Positions 1-10,100 of a stretch of DNA of 64,000 nt are shown here, piece by piece (the first letter of the stretch is position 1; the number at the start of each line of letters is the position of its first letter). The position numbers and the translations under genes are program-made. The notes under the pieces are model-generated. The model was given only the letters and a program-made list of their open reading frames with translations, ran no database searches and was not told where the DNA came from. Source of the DNA: Bedellia somnulentella (lineage: Eukaryota > Arthropoda > Insecta > Lepidoptera > Bedelliidae); assembly GCA_963576735.1 (NCBI GenBank), contig OY755173.1, positions 12,928,873 to 12,992,872 of the forward strand, read 5' to 3'.

Positions 1-419
1 TTAATGAAGAGTCTGATAAAGTCGGTCGATAAAAAAAATAATCGTGTAAATATGGGGAGCAATAAGTTGGTGATGTGAGAGAGATTGCAATCATCGGCCA
101 ATAGATGGCGGTACTGAATTAAAATTGAGATATTTACTATTATTTATTTACAAACTATGCATTCTGAGGCTTAAACAGAATATTAATTTATGCGTAAGTA
201 AAGTATAATATATCTATGAGAATATTAGTTAGAAATAGTTAATTAAACAAAAGTTATAAACATATTCTCAAACCTACCAAATGAATACGCAAAATTCATA
301 CAATATGCTTTCAATTATCTTTATTCATACATATTCGCATAGTTGAATGTGAAAAAGAAGGATTAGTGCATCCTATTATTCTAACCTAACACAAAAGCAA
401 AAAAAATACGCAAAAAGAC

Positions 420-510
420 TTTGATCACCCAGGATTCGAACCTGGGTCTTTCGTATTCGTACTTAGAATATATACCAAACGGTATACCGCTACGCGCGCT
501 ATTTCAAATT
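420..510 (-). repeat. tRNA-like (SINE head) segment inside repeat
   Basis: On the minus strand a T-arm-like CCCAGGTTCGAATCCTGGG follows a sequence carrying an A-box-like motif (GCGGTATACCG). It looks like a pol III internal promoter with A and B boxes. It is not a plausible functional tRNA, because the cloverleaf acceptor arm is not closed and the segment is repeated at 3805-3895. Read as part of a tRNA-derived SINE. Confidence 0.5.
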
Positions 511-526
511 TGTGATATCCTATATC

Positions 527-534
527 TCTAGTAG
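527..534. other. Empty insertion site of the hAT-like MITE
   Basis: In this arm the octamer TCTAGTAG (CTACTAGA on the minus strand) occurs once. In the other arm it flanks the 3196-3758 insertion on both sides. This is therefore the unoccupied target allele within a paralogous repeat copy. Confidence 0.75.
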
Positions 535-959
535 TCATACTATTGACACACAATTAAATGGACAATTATTTTGATGAAAATGGATAAAACCCTTATTTTT
601 TCCAAAAAGACTATTAATGAAGAGTCCGATAAAGTCGGTCGATGAAAAAATTAATCGTGTAAATATGGGGAACCATATAAAAGTTATGTTTTTTTATGCT
701 CCTGTAGGAACCCTTGCGAAATCCGGGATAAATTATATCCTATATGTTGGCCAGGTGTATAACCTACATTCATGCCAAATTTGATCAAGATCGGTCCGGT
801 AGAATTAGCGTGATGAATGGACATACAGACAGACAGACAGACATTTTTTTCAAAAATAGCAAATTTAGCTTCACTATCGGAAATAAAACATATTCCACCG
901 GTTTTTATTTTTTTTTCTTCAATGTACAGTTTTGACCTCGTTACAGTCTTATTATAGTA

Positions 960-1752
960 CTAGTGGATCGGGCCCAGCTTCGCACGGGTAGTGTAGTTTT
1001 AAAAATATCTGAGGTTTCTTCAATCACGGCTCAACCTTTGTGAAATTTAGTGCAATTTACACCATTCCTGAATAGTGTAGCTTTGTGATTGTGAAAGCGC
1101 TTTAATGAACGGTTCAGTATCTCCGAAAATAAAACCACGCAAACAAACAATCAGAGTTACAAACTTTGCATACATACAGGGAGTATATGTATACTCCCGG
1201 CTATCTTTTGCGCGCGCAACCATTACTAAAAAAATTACCTTATGGCTTTCACGTGCGACGACAGGGCGCGATAGCTTATTTCATGTATAAGTTTGGTTAT
1301 TCTATACCGATTTCTATGATTCTTTTTTTATTGAATAGGTAATAATGTTAGCTTTTTTAACTGAGTGATGAATGAGAGAACTATAAACGTAAGAGTTAAC
1401 AAATATAATCAGAATGCTCCAAACTGCTAAGCTATCAGGAATTACACGTGTTATTATGAGTCAACCATAAAAGATAGACATATGCTGCAGAAGGATATTT
1501 TTTAGAAAATTTTATGTAAAATATTTTCGTCATACATAATTTCTATGTAACTACAACCACTAAGGCTGCACACGCGACGGAAGCTTAAAAAATGGAGTAA
1601 CTTCCCCCGTTTTCCCAAATTTTCCCAAAATTCCCCTTCACTACTCTGCTGAAAAGTACACTATAACCTGCCCAGGAGTATGAAGAATAATTCTACCAAG
1701 TTTCATTAAAATCCGTCGAGTAGTTTTTGTTTCCATAAGGAACATACAAACC

Positions 1753-1791
<39 letters not shown>

Positions 1792-1933
1792 GGACAGACA
1801 GACAGACAGACAAAAATTTTACTGACTGCATTTTTGGCATCAGTATCGATCACTAATCACCCCCTGATAGTTATTTTGAAAATATATTTAATGTACAGAA
1901 TTGACCTCGCTACAGATTTATTATAAGTATAGA
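960..1933 (-). mobile_element. Non-autonomous Helitron, copy 1
   Basis: On the minus strand it begins A|TCTATACTTATAATAAA (from 1933) and ends with the hairpin CCCGTGCGAAGCTGGG, then CCACTAG|T (to 960). A/T flanks, a 5' TC, a 3' CTAG and a short GC hairpin just before the end are Helitron hallmarks. It shares its ends and interior, including an ACAG/GTCT microsatellite at about 1760-1812, with copies at 14508, 16008 and 21087. It has no Rep/helicase coding capacity. Confidence 0.8.
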
Positions 1934-2234
1934 TTACACGTAATGGTCCAAATAGTACGGTAGGGAACGTGTAGTGCGATAAGCTTACTTTGACTTACTT
2001 TGATTTTCACACTATTGTTTCATTGGCTTCTTAAGTCATCATTTTTGTTCGAAGTAAGATCTGAACAGGTACTTTTTCAGTCACTATTAAAAATAAATAT
2101 CACATTGGAAAAAGAACCCCTTACGTTCTCATTTTATCACATAGTAATTCTCTCAATAAGTATATTTTTTATAATTACATCTGACAATTTTTTTTATGCT
2201 TTTTAAGAAGTTTAACATAATTAAAGCATCAAGT

Positions 2235-2420
2235 TTCCATGGTCGTTGCCCGCGTGGTTACGTGATTAGCTTCTTTGTCTGGGAGTCGTGAGTTCGAATC
2301 CAGCTGAGGGCAACATTTATGTGATGAGCTTACATATTGTTTCTCAGTCATGAGTGTTATCTATGTGTGTAATATATAATACAAAGACTTCAATGCAAAT
2401 TGTAATTGAAATTAATTGAG
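2235..2420 (+). repeat. tRNA-headed SINE, family D
   Basis: A tRNA-like head carries a B box (GAGTTCGAATCC), followed by GGGCAACATTTATGTGATGAG. The same head-to-body junction occurs at 27440-27560 (-) and 30079-30335 (+), so this is a dispersed tRNA-derived SINE. Confidence 0.65.
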
Positions 2421-2564
2421 CTGAACATAAGATACCATTCTTTTATATTGAATTCAATGGAAATATAGTTTTTCGGTGATTATTCCTCAATGGTAGGTTC
2501 GATCACGACATGCGAATTTGGTTGAAATCGGCCGAACCTTTCCAGAGGAGTTCGATCACAAAGA

Positions 2565-2745
2565 AGTGCCAGCTTAGAATGTCACCACAGGTGTTGTAAG
2601 AGGCGACTAAGGGTACGGGGGTTTTTCGGCGATGTGGGTGACCACACACTACCATCTTCTCCTTTATCAACTTCCTAATGTGGCTGAGACATTTCTACCC
2701 CTGAACTGCTACTCCTTTTTGGGATTTAAGGCCGTGTATATATGT
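2565..2745 (+). repeat. Dispersed repeat family A copy
   Basis: Diverged copy of the commonest repeat in the window (my label A). Its landmarks in order are GTGCCGGCTTAGAATAGC, GTAAGAGGCGACTAAGGG, GGGCGATGCGGTTGGAGACC, AAGTGGCTGAGGAATTTC and TATAGCCGTGAGTATATG. Full copies are about 240 bp. I see no coding potential or pol III boxes. Confidence 0.75.
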
Positions 2746-3195
2746 GTTATCTATACTATAATAAGACTGTACCGAGGACAAAACTTTACATTGAAGAAAA
2801 AAAAATAAAAACCGGTGGAATATGTTTAATTTTCGATACTGAAGCCAAATCTGCGCTTTTTGAAAAAAATGTCTGTCTGTCTTTCTGTCTGTATGTCCGC
2901 TCATCACGTTAATTCTACCAGACGGTTCTTGATCAAATTTGGATTGAATGTAGCTTATACACCTGGCCAACATATAGGATATTATTTATCCCGGATTTCG
3001 CAAGGGTTCCTACAGGATCGTCAAAAAAACATAACTTTTATATGGCTCCTCGACACGACACGATTAATTTTTTCATCGAACGACTTTATCGCACTCTTCA
3101 TTAATCATAGTCTTTTTGGAAAAAAATAAGGGTTTCATCCATTTTCATCAAAATAAATGTCCATTTAATTGTTTGTCGATAGTATGACTACTAGA

Positions 3196-3758
3196 CATAG
3201 ATGTACTAAATACCTAGATATGTTTTATACGAGGAAACCCGCGCTTACGAGTGGCACTTATTGCCGCAGTTGTACGCACGCACACCACTAGAAATATATC
3301 CAAACAACACACCAAGAAATATATTTGAAATGTAAGCGAGATAGCAGCGAGATAGCTCATTTCATAGCAAGCGCTAAAAAGAGACAAACATATTTTCTCT
3401 GCACCGACGTGAAATATGACCTTAAGACGACAGCTTGACACGCACAATACTTCTTCTATTTTATGACACCTTACACCTAATTTATTATAAATTATAATTA
3501 AAACGTTGAAAATTTATAATACTTACGAATGATAAGTAATCCCGTCACTTTAAGTAGTTTTTCGACTATAGTTTGTGCAAAATCTCATCACACACGACGG
3601 CATTCTCGATTATTTTGATAAACAAACACGCCAAAACAAGTGTACGATCGCGACGGCAGCTAGTGTGCGACTAAAGTTGGTTGAGCCATTTAGCCCTATT
3701 TATAAGTGCCACTTATGAGCGCGCGTGACTTATCTAAGGTTTTATTAGTACATCTGTG
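3196..3758. mobile_element. hAT-like MITE with 8-bp target duplication
   Basis: A 563-bp insertion flanked by CTACTAGA at 3188-3195 and 3759-3766. Its imperfect terminal inverted repeats start CAYAGATGTACTAA and extend about 55 bp, including GTGGCACTTAT near the inner end. The paralogous arm has a single CTACTAGA at 527-534. An 8-bp duplication and CA-starting termini fit the hAT superfamily. No transposase is present. Confidence 0.8.
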
Positions 3759-3804
3759 CTACTAGATATGTACATTATCAAAATTTTAAAATCAACACCA
3801 TCTT

Positions 3805-3895
3805 CGTGGCGTCGCGGTATACCGTTTGGTTAATACTATTCGAACGGAAGACCCAGGTTCGAATCTCGGGCATCGCAATCTTTTTGTGACTTTTT
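3805..3895 (+). repeat. tRNA-like (SINE head) segment
   Basis: A-box-like TGGCGTCGCGG is followed about 55 bp later by a B-box-like GGTTCGAATCT. It is the inverted counterpart of 420-510. Its repetition and poor arm pairing argue against a functional tRNA gene. Confidence 0.5.
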
Positions 3896-4260
3896 TTTGC
3901 TTTGTTGTTGGCATAGAATAATAGGAAGCACTATTCCTTCTCTTTTACATTCAACTATGCGAATATGTATCAATAAAATAATTGAAAGTATATTGTATGC
4001 ATTTTGCGTATTCATTTGGTAGGTTTGAGAATATGTTTATAACTGTTATTTTTTAAACTATTTTTTAACTAATATTCTCATAGATATATTGTGTTATACT
4101 TACGCATAAATTAATATTCTGTTTAAGCCTTAGAATGCATAGTTTGTAAATAATAGAACATATCTCAATTTTAATTTAGTACCGCCATCTATTGGCCGAT
4201 GACTGATTGGCTGCAATCTCTCACACATCACCACCAGTCAGTGTAGGGGGCAGCACCGGG

Positions 4261-4480
4261 TCGCCAAACTGCTATCCATACTTACTAAAGATATTCATTT
4301 TTGAACATTGAAACTTGGTACAAAATGGTTTGTTTCATGATTCTTACGAACAATTAAAAAGGTTTTTTGAATCTCACCCCCTAAGGGATTGGTATAAGTT
4401 GTTTAAGTCTATTTTTATTGTTTTTTTATATTGTTTGTTTCCTCAAGAGGAGAATAAAGATTTTTCTTTCTTTCTTCTTT
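4261..4480 (+). repeat. Probable LINE 3' end with TTTC-rich tail
   Basis: No reading frame is evident. The segment ends GAGGAGAATAAAGATTTTTC followed by tandem TTTC units, the layout of a non-LTR retrotransposon 3' end with a polyadenylation signal and a short tandem tail. The family is not recognised. Confidence 0.4.
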
Positions 4481-4605
4481 CTTAAATATAGTATACAGAT
4501 TTTTTATCTACAAATATACTGTATCTAGAAATATGAAACTTGATGCGATTGACTGATATAACCACTACATAAAGGAATATATGAAATTCATCCATCAATC
4601 AATCA

Positions 4606-4758
4606 TGAGTATATACTAACGGCTATAAATCCCAATAAAAGGTAGCCACAGCTTCAGATATAGTAATTCTTTATCCACTTTTTGAAGTTGAATGGGGAAA
4701 AGGTAGTCAAATGGGTCTCCAACTGCATCGCCCAATAATCACTTAAAAAGCCTCAATG
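4606..4758 (-). repeat. Dispersed repeat family A copy
   Basis: Reverse-strand landmarks: CGGCTATAAATCCC, TGGGTCTCCAACTGCATCGCCC, then AAAAAGCCTCAATG. Confidence 0.7.
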
Positions 4759-4769
4759 TTCTTTATATC

Positions 4770-5070
4770 TATTACAACGCCCACGGGAATATAAATATAA
4801 AAACAGAAGTTAAGATAGTGTTTTGGTATTTTGGATATAAACCGGATGCAAAAAAGGTAGTCCACGCGGACGTAGTCGCGGGCAAAAAGCTTGTATAATA
4901 TAAATCAGCCTTTGCCCAGCTGTGGGACACTATAGTAAAGGCTACATAAAAAAAAAAAAAAATATAAATCAATCTGAGTTAGAATCCCACACCACAACTT
5001 ATTAAGTTGTACCTATTTTAGGGCTAACTTGATCTGTGTCATATGTCTGTGTATATTTATTTACGTATCC
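4770..5070. repeat. LINE 3' end fragment and SINE tail fragment
   Basis: Contains GCCTTTGCCCAGCTGTGGGA followed by a 15-base A run (4949-4963), resembling the 3' end of RTE/BovB-type lepidopteran LINEs. After it comes TAGGGCTAACTTGATCTGTG, a tail shared with the family D SINE region near 30270 and 55190. No coding capacity. Confidence 0.4.
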
Positions 5071-6916
5071 CTATATATTTATGAAATCATATTGAACAGA
5101 GCCCAACACATTATGTGGGAGTGAATATCTTCACCAGGCAATGATTCCTAAAAATTACAAATGAAGACTCGTCTCTTACAGACAGGGTCGAGTGCGTGTT
5201 GGCTCTTTATAAAATAAATAATCTCATGATTCAAATATCCCACAAACATTTCTAAAATGCTCCTAAAACTCTTCAAAACTTTCTTCTTATACCACGTCGT
5301 GTAATAACCCCTTAAGAGTATTGGTATTCTAAGCCGACACTATATAATACGGCATCAAATAGCAGTCACCCAATTCTTCCCGTGGGTGTCATACGAGGGG
5401 ATCAAATATTTTGGCAAAATAGCTATATGTGTGTGCTTCAGACACCTTAACTTAAAAAAATCTCTACCAGCGTGATACCCGAGCACTAGTCTAAAACATT
5501 ATACTAATCACACAATGCGGATGAATAATCGATTGAAACAGAAACAAACAATGTTTTAGTAAGTTGCTAAACCGCAAATGAGTTCAATTTGGTGCGATTC
5601 CAATACAGTATCGATTCAAATTTCAGATGTTAGTATACCCTGAAGATGACGGCTTCAACGGATCGTCTGGGATTTGCTATGATCTGTACTTCTGGATATT
5701 ATCCAATATACTATTTATAATATCTACAAACGTATACATATGCGATTTGACCTAGTCGAACCGACGCTGTCTGCCTTTAATGCCTGTTACAGTCTCAATA
5801 TAGATAATTTCGCTAAAGAAATAGTAGGTAATAAAATAACAAGATTATATAAAGTCATAGTACAAAAATGCTCGTTTTTCAGTTATTTTAAGCTATTATT
5901 GGATCAGACTTTTTATACATATAACAAAAGAGTTCTTAATACCATATACGTGGAAATAAGCAACAACAAAAAAAAAAACCAAACAAAATAATTATTGTTA
6001 TTCCATTGATACAACTGCAATAGCTACAATTATCTATTATCTAGCTATAATTTTGTGATCTCCAATAAATCCATTCTAGGAATATCCCAACAAAAACTGG
6101 TAGCATTGATAGTTAGCATACCTTTATTCTAGTATCTAAAATTTTACGATTGTAAAGTATAAGCGGAGTAATGTCTTCCAAAATGAAATAAAAGCAGAGT
6201 TTGAAACCGTAATGTCTGTCGGATGGGCACGGCACGGGCTGACACGCGAACACGACAGCCGTAGCCCACTTTGTACACTCTGCATCTTTGCTTTCAATAT
6301 CATATTTGTTTCCAAACTCGAAAATAGAATAACCTCTTTGAAGTCGAACCTCATTTTCTATTTCGAATTGCTGGCCACAATCTTTTGCTTTTTGGTACAA
6401 GTTCAAGGAAAAAAATACTCATACTGTTATTTTTTATTATTTCGTGGTTTTTTATTTTCTTTGTAACAATATTCGCATATTGATATATTTTTTTCGTTTA
6501 ATTTTAGTGGGTGGTTTTTAAATAAGTGTTTTTATTTATTTATTAATTACCTCAGGTAAACCTATTACTGTACTTTACTTTAAAAACACCTTTTTATTTA
6601 GAAATGCTGGGATTTTCAATAAAAAGTAAGAAGACACATTTGAATGGTTTTAAGCTAAATTATTGGGAACAAAAGATATACATAAAGTAAAAGTAGTAAA
6701 TCTTTTAGACTCTTAATTTGCTACGGTTATAGATTTGCCTCTTCTGCGGATCATATTGAGGTCTTAAGATCTTCGCACTCGAGCAAACAATATTGCAATT
6801 AATAACATCCTGAAGTACGAACCATCCTTGTCAAATTTTTATTGAAGGCATGACCAGCGAAACCAAAGTGTATGAGAGGCTGCAGAGGACAATGATCTTG
6901 AGGGATGTAATGGTAA
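5071..6916. other. Intergenic, no gene recognised
   Basis: AT-rich. A short family A remnant (TATTCTAAGCCGACACTATA) lies near 5325-5355. Reading frames here (for example + 5740-5991 and - 6113-6406) have no recognisable domain, no splice context and low-complexity ends. Nothing further can be supported. Confidence 0.5.
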
Positions 6917-7067
6917 GTTGAACGAAGGTTACGTTCCGCCCGTGACCGCCCTCCCCTCGACTCGCTCGTTAGTGTTGTGGTGGCCGCGGACGAAACAACA
7001 GTGCAGTGATGTGATCATGTGCCTCTCTCGTGAGGGTTTGTGCCAGGGTGGACGGTAGACAACCAGA
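6917..7067 (+). promoter_or_regulatory. GC-richer 5' leader of the channel gene with two uORFs
   Basis: This stretch is clearly richer in G+C than its surroundings and ends directly at the channel ATG, so it probably holds the transcription start and 5' UTR. Two upstream ATGs lie close to the start. ATG at 7009 is followed at once by TGA (a minimal uORF). ATG at 7017 opens a 13-codon frame ending in TAG 7056-7058, 9 bp before the main ATG. No TATA box stands out; the exact transcription start cannot be placed from sequence. Confidence 0.45.
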
Positions 7068-7159
7068 ATGTGGGCGGTGCTGTTGCCTCTGCTTGGGCTT
7101 ATGACCCTTGGCGGCGGAGCGACTTTTGCGCCCAACAAGGAGTTACTCGAGTGCGCAAG
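7068..7159 (+). CDS. Channel exon 1: start and signal peptide
   Basis: The ATG has purine at -3 (AGAATG). It encodes MWAVLLPLLGLMTLGGGATF, a short N-terminus with a strong hydrophobic core typical of a cleaved signal peptide, then residues to A30. The donor is CAAG|GTTCGC (phase 2). It joins exon 2 to make Ser31. The frame stays open to 7421, but past the donor it turns into AT-rich intron sequence. Confidence 0.8.
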
Positions 7160-10100
7160 GTTCGCAGAAACTTTTTTGCATGTTCTTTTTCTTATCATTT
7201 TACAGTGTGTCTTTAAGCCAAGTATTTTTTTGTATATACTGAAGGAAGTTAGTTCAGGTATTTTTACTTTTCTTTGGTTGGTTGATTGTTTTCTGATAGG
7301 TGTTAATAATACAAATTCCAAAATATTTATTTTTAATGACTTCAATGATGTGTATTTAAGTCATTGTTTTATATTTATAACAGTTTATCGAGATACAAAC
7401 AAATACAGTACTATATTATGAATTTATTTAACTCAAACAATTGAGTTAGACAATAAATTTGACTAACTCCCATATAACTATAAATTTGTGTAATAAAGAT
7501 TGCAAAAAGTAAATATAGATTTCAGTTATAAGTTTGTTAAGCGAATTTGTCTGAAACTGATGAGCTATATAAATAATTTGGTCGGGCACGCGACGGAGAC
7601 ACACGGGGCCATTGTCAATGCTATGCGTAGCGCGTAATCCAACTTTCATACCGCTCCTGCACGAACTAACCTTCAATTTACTGGGAAAAACAACTATTTT
7701 CGAACACTTTAAAATAAAGTCACACTTACATTTTAATTAGAAAAAACAACGAAAGTAATGGATAATCTATTTAAAATTTAATATGTAATGTTTTGATTTT
7801 ATTAAGTTTGATATTTAAACAACATCTAATAGGAGCACTTTTATTGTTTGCAAAGTTATTTGTTAGATAGAATTTAAAAGTTACCTTATCTAAAGTAGAG
7901 TACAATTCCTCAACGATGATAACTGACGCAACATTATACATTTCTACAAAAATGAAGTATGGCCATAAAACATACTTAAATATTCTCGCCACGATATAAC
8001 ATTGACGTACAGCTAAATGAATGAAAATATTTGCTAATTATATGCACATGATTTTCAAATAATGTCCATGTAGTAGCTTATCTCGTATATCATATAAAAC
8101 ACTTTATTATCTATTTTACCTTTTACACGTTACTATTTATCTATTTTACGTTTACATACATGAAAGTTTTAGGAGCTGAAATTGTGAATTCGAAATATTC
8201 ATAATTTTTTTTTAAATCTAGTAATACAAATAGAAGTATGAATCACCAGTAGTAAAAATATTGAAACGGAAAAAATAATAATGAACTTTTATGTAAAGTT
8301 ATTAAAACAATGTAAGCATGAAGCATGTATGTCTATGAAATGACGAGTGGGTGTCAAACTATCAACGAAGAAGAAGCCTAAATAATCTTAAATTGAAAGA
8401 AAACAACATATGAACATATAAAACACTGGAACAAATTTCAATAATTGCCATTAAACATCTTTGGCGCCAAACCAATTGATTATTCGTGGATATACTTAAA
8501 TTCACAGATATCTTAAATTACTTTACTTTAATTACTTACTTTTTGCCGTGTAGTGCCGGCTTAGAATGTCGCTACCCCTCTCTGCGCACAGGTGTCGTAA
8601 GAGGCGACTAAGGGTATTGGGGCTTTTAATTGGATTTTTGGTTGATGAGGTTGGAGACCCATCACAAAAAACCTTTATTTTGCCGCCTTTTCCTCACTCA
8701 ACTTCCAAAAGTGGCTGAGGAATTTATAATTCCTTAGCTCTGGCTACCCCTACTAGATAGTTGTTATGTAAATGTATTTGTGTATGTATGTACTTTACTT
8801 AGTAAGTTTTTAGGTTGCGCATTATGGTTGATTGTTTCGTCCTTTTAAGTATTATCCGCAATGGCTTTATTTATCAAAAAGTGTTTAATTTATTATTATT
8901 TTCTTACTACGGCATATTTTAACTCTATTATGTATGTCGATAATTTTAACTTTTAACTCAGCCAGCATGTAAACCTCTAATTAAAAACTCAATAATTTCT
9001 TGTTTCCCTTAACCAATCATACAATATATTTTTTTAAATAATATGAGATAAATGTTCGGGTATATTCTTTCAAGTTAATAGAGTAATTATCCAATCAAGA
9101 CTAATCTGTAAAAAGGAATGGAATATCAAACAAATACTGAGTGATCTTGTAAATCATCCCTGTTTTCATTTTCCTGCATCCTAAGCTTTAAATTTTAATG
9201 ATAAACATTGATTTATGTGGTGTGGAAGGTATATTTTATTGAAAACAGAATTATCAAATTCGGATAACTCCTCAATAAGTTATGGGTAACGTAAAATACA
9301 TTTAAAAATATGAGTCCAACTCATAGCATATTTATATTAGGCTTTTTTTCCTTTAATTGTTCGGTTAGGCTTCAATATGAAAAAAGAAACCTTATATTCT
9401 TTGTATTTATTGAACGGCAATACTTTTAGTTACCTTTTTTTAATTACTATAAAGATATGTTCCATTAACAAATTTGAAGTTTCATTCCTTTTACAAATAC
9501 ATTACAAGCATTACATCAGATTATTATCATACTTTTCCTTCTTGGCACAGCTGCTTACGGTTTTAAGATCAAGGAATCATGATTTGTATGGTTGATACTT
9601 GGCACGCATTAAATTGTAGCATTTTTAAATGTAATGTTCCAACAGGTTTAAGAATTTCTGTATGTAATGTAACCAAAATTGATACATATGAACTTGGATG
9701 TATGCTATTTTCTGGGAAGCCTTAATTTTATGAATGTCTCTAAGTTATACGAGTATATTTGTGTATGCATTGTAGGGACGGACTTAAAATCATCCCCATT
9801 ATGTAAGTGCACTGTCCAAGCAAAACGTGGGTACTCTGAACACCAAATGACATTGTCACGTGATTTTATGGCGTCTGAGTTTGAGTTGATCTAAAAACAT
9901 GTAAAAAACGCTTCCTAGTGTGAGCGATTTTTCAAACAAGAAATAAAGAAATACTGTTTCTGATGTCTTAGGCCGTGTGTTCTGGGCCTTACGCTTTATA
10001 TTATAGATTTAAAAAACTTGCCAATCATCACAATAATGTGGAGCAAGAGTAACATATCATCATATAACACAATGTAGTATAATTATTCTACCAATATCAG

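Larger units (their letters stand above)
1..958 (-). repeat. Left arm of long inverted repeat, Helitron-like element
   Basis: This stretch reappears in reverse complement at 2750-4230. The shared parts include the block with 'ggccaatagatggcggtac', a tRNA-like block at 420-510, a GACA microsatellite and an end reading TACTATAATAAGACTG on the minus strand. Bases 1-60 repeat bases 612-672, so the element contains a duplicated internal segment. The minus-strand 5' end abuts the 3' end of the Helitron at 960-1933. No transposase is present, so this is a non-autonomous element; the Helitron assignment comes from the TCTATACTATAATAAG-type start seen in the other arm. Confidence 0.7.
2750..4260 (+). 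mobile_element. Right arm of inverted repeat, Helitron-like, with nested MITE
   Basis: Starts A|TCTATACTATAATAAGACTG. It runs antiparallel to 1-958, diverged by scattered substitutions and small indels, and is interrupted by the 3196-3758 insertion. It contains a GTCT microsatellite near 2870 and the tRNA-like block at 3805-3895. The 3' end is not certain: no hairpin plus CTAG was found near 4230-4260. Confidence 0.65.

Noticed and set aside
6113..6406. 97-codon minus-strand frame upstream of the channel
   Set aside because: No recognisable motif, splice partner or codon pattern. It cannot be supported as a gene.
7160..7421. Continuation of the exon 1 reading frame to 7421
   Set aside because: The composition turns to AT-rich low-complexity residues past the donor at 7160, and exon 2 joins in perfect phase.
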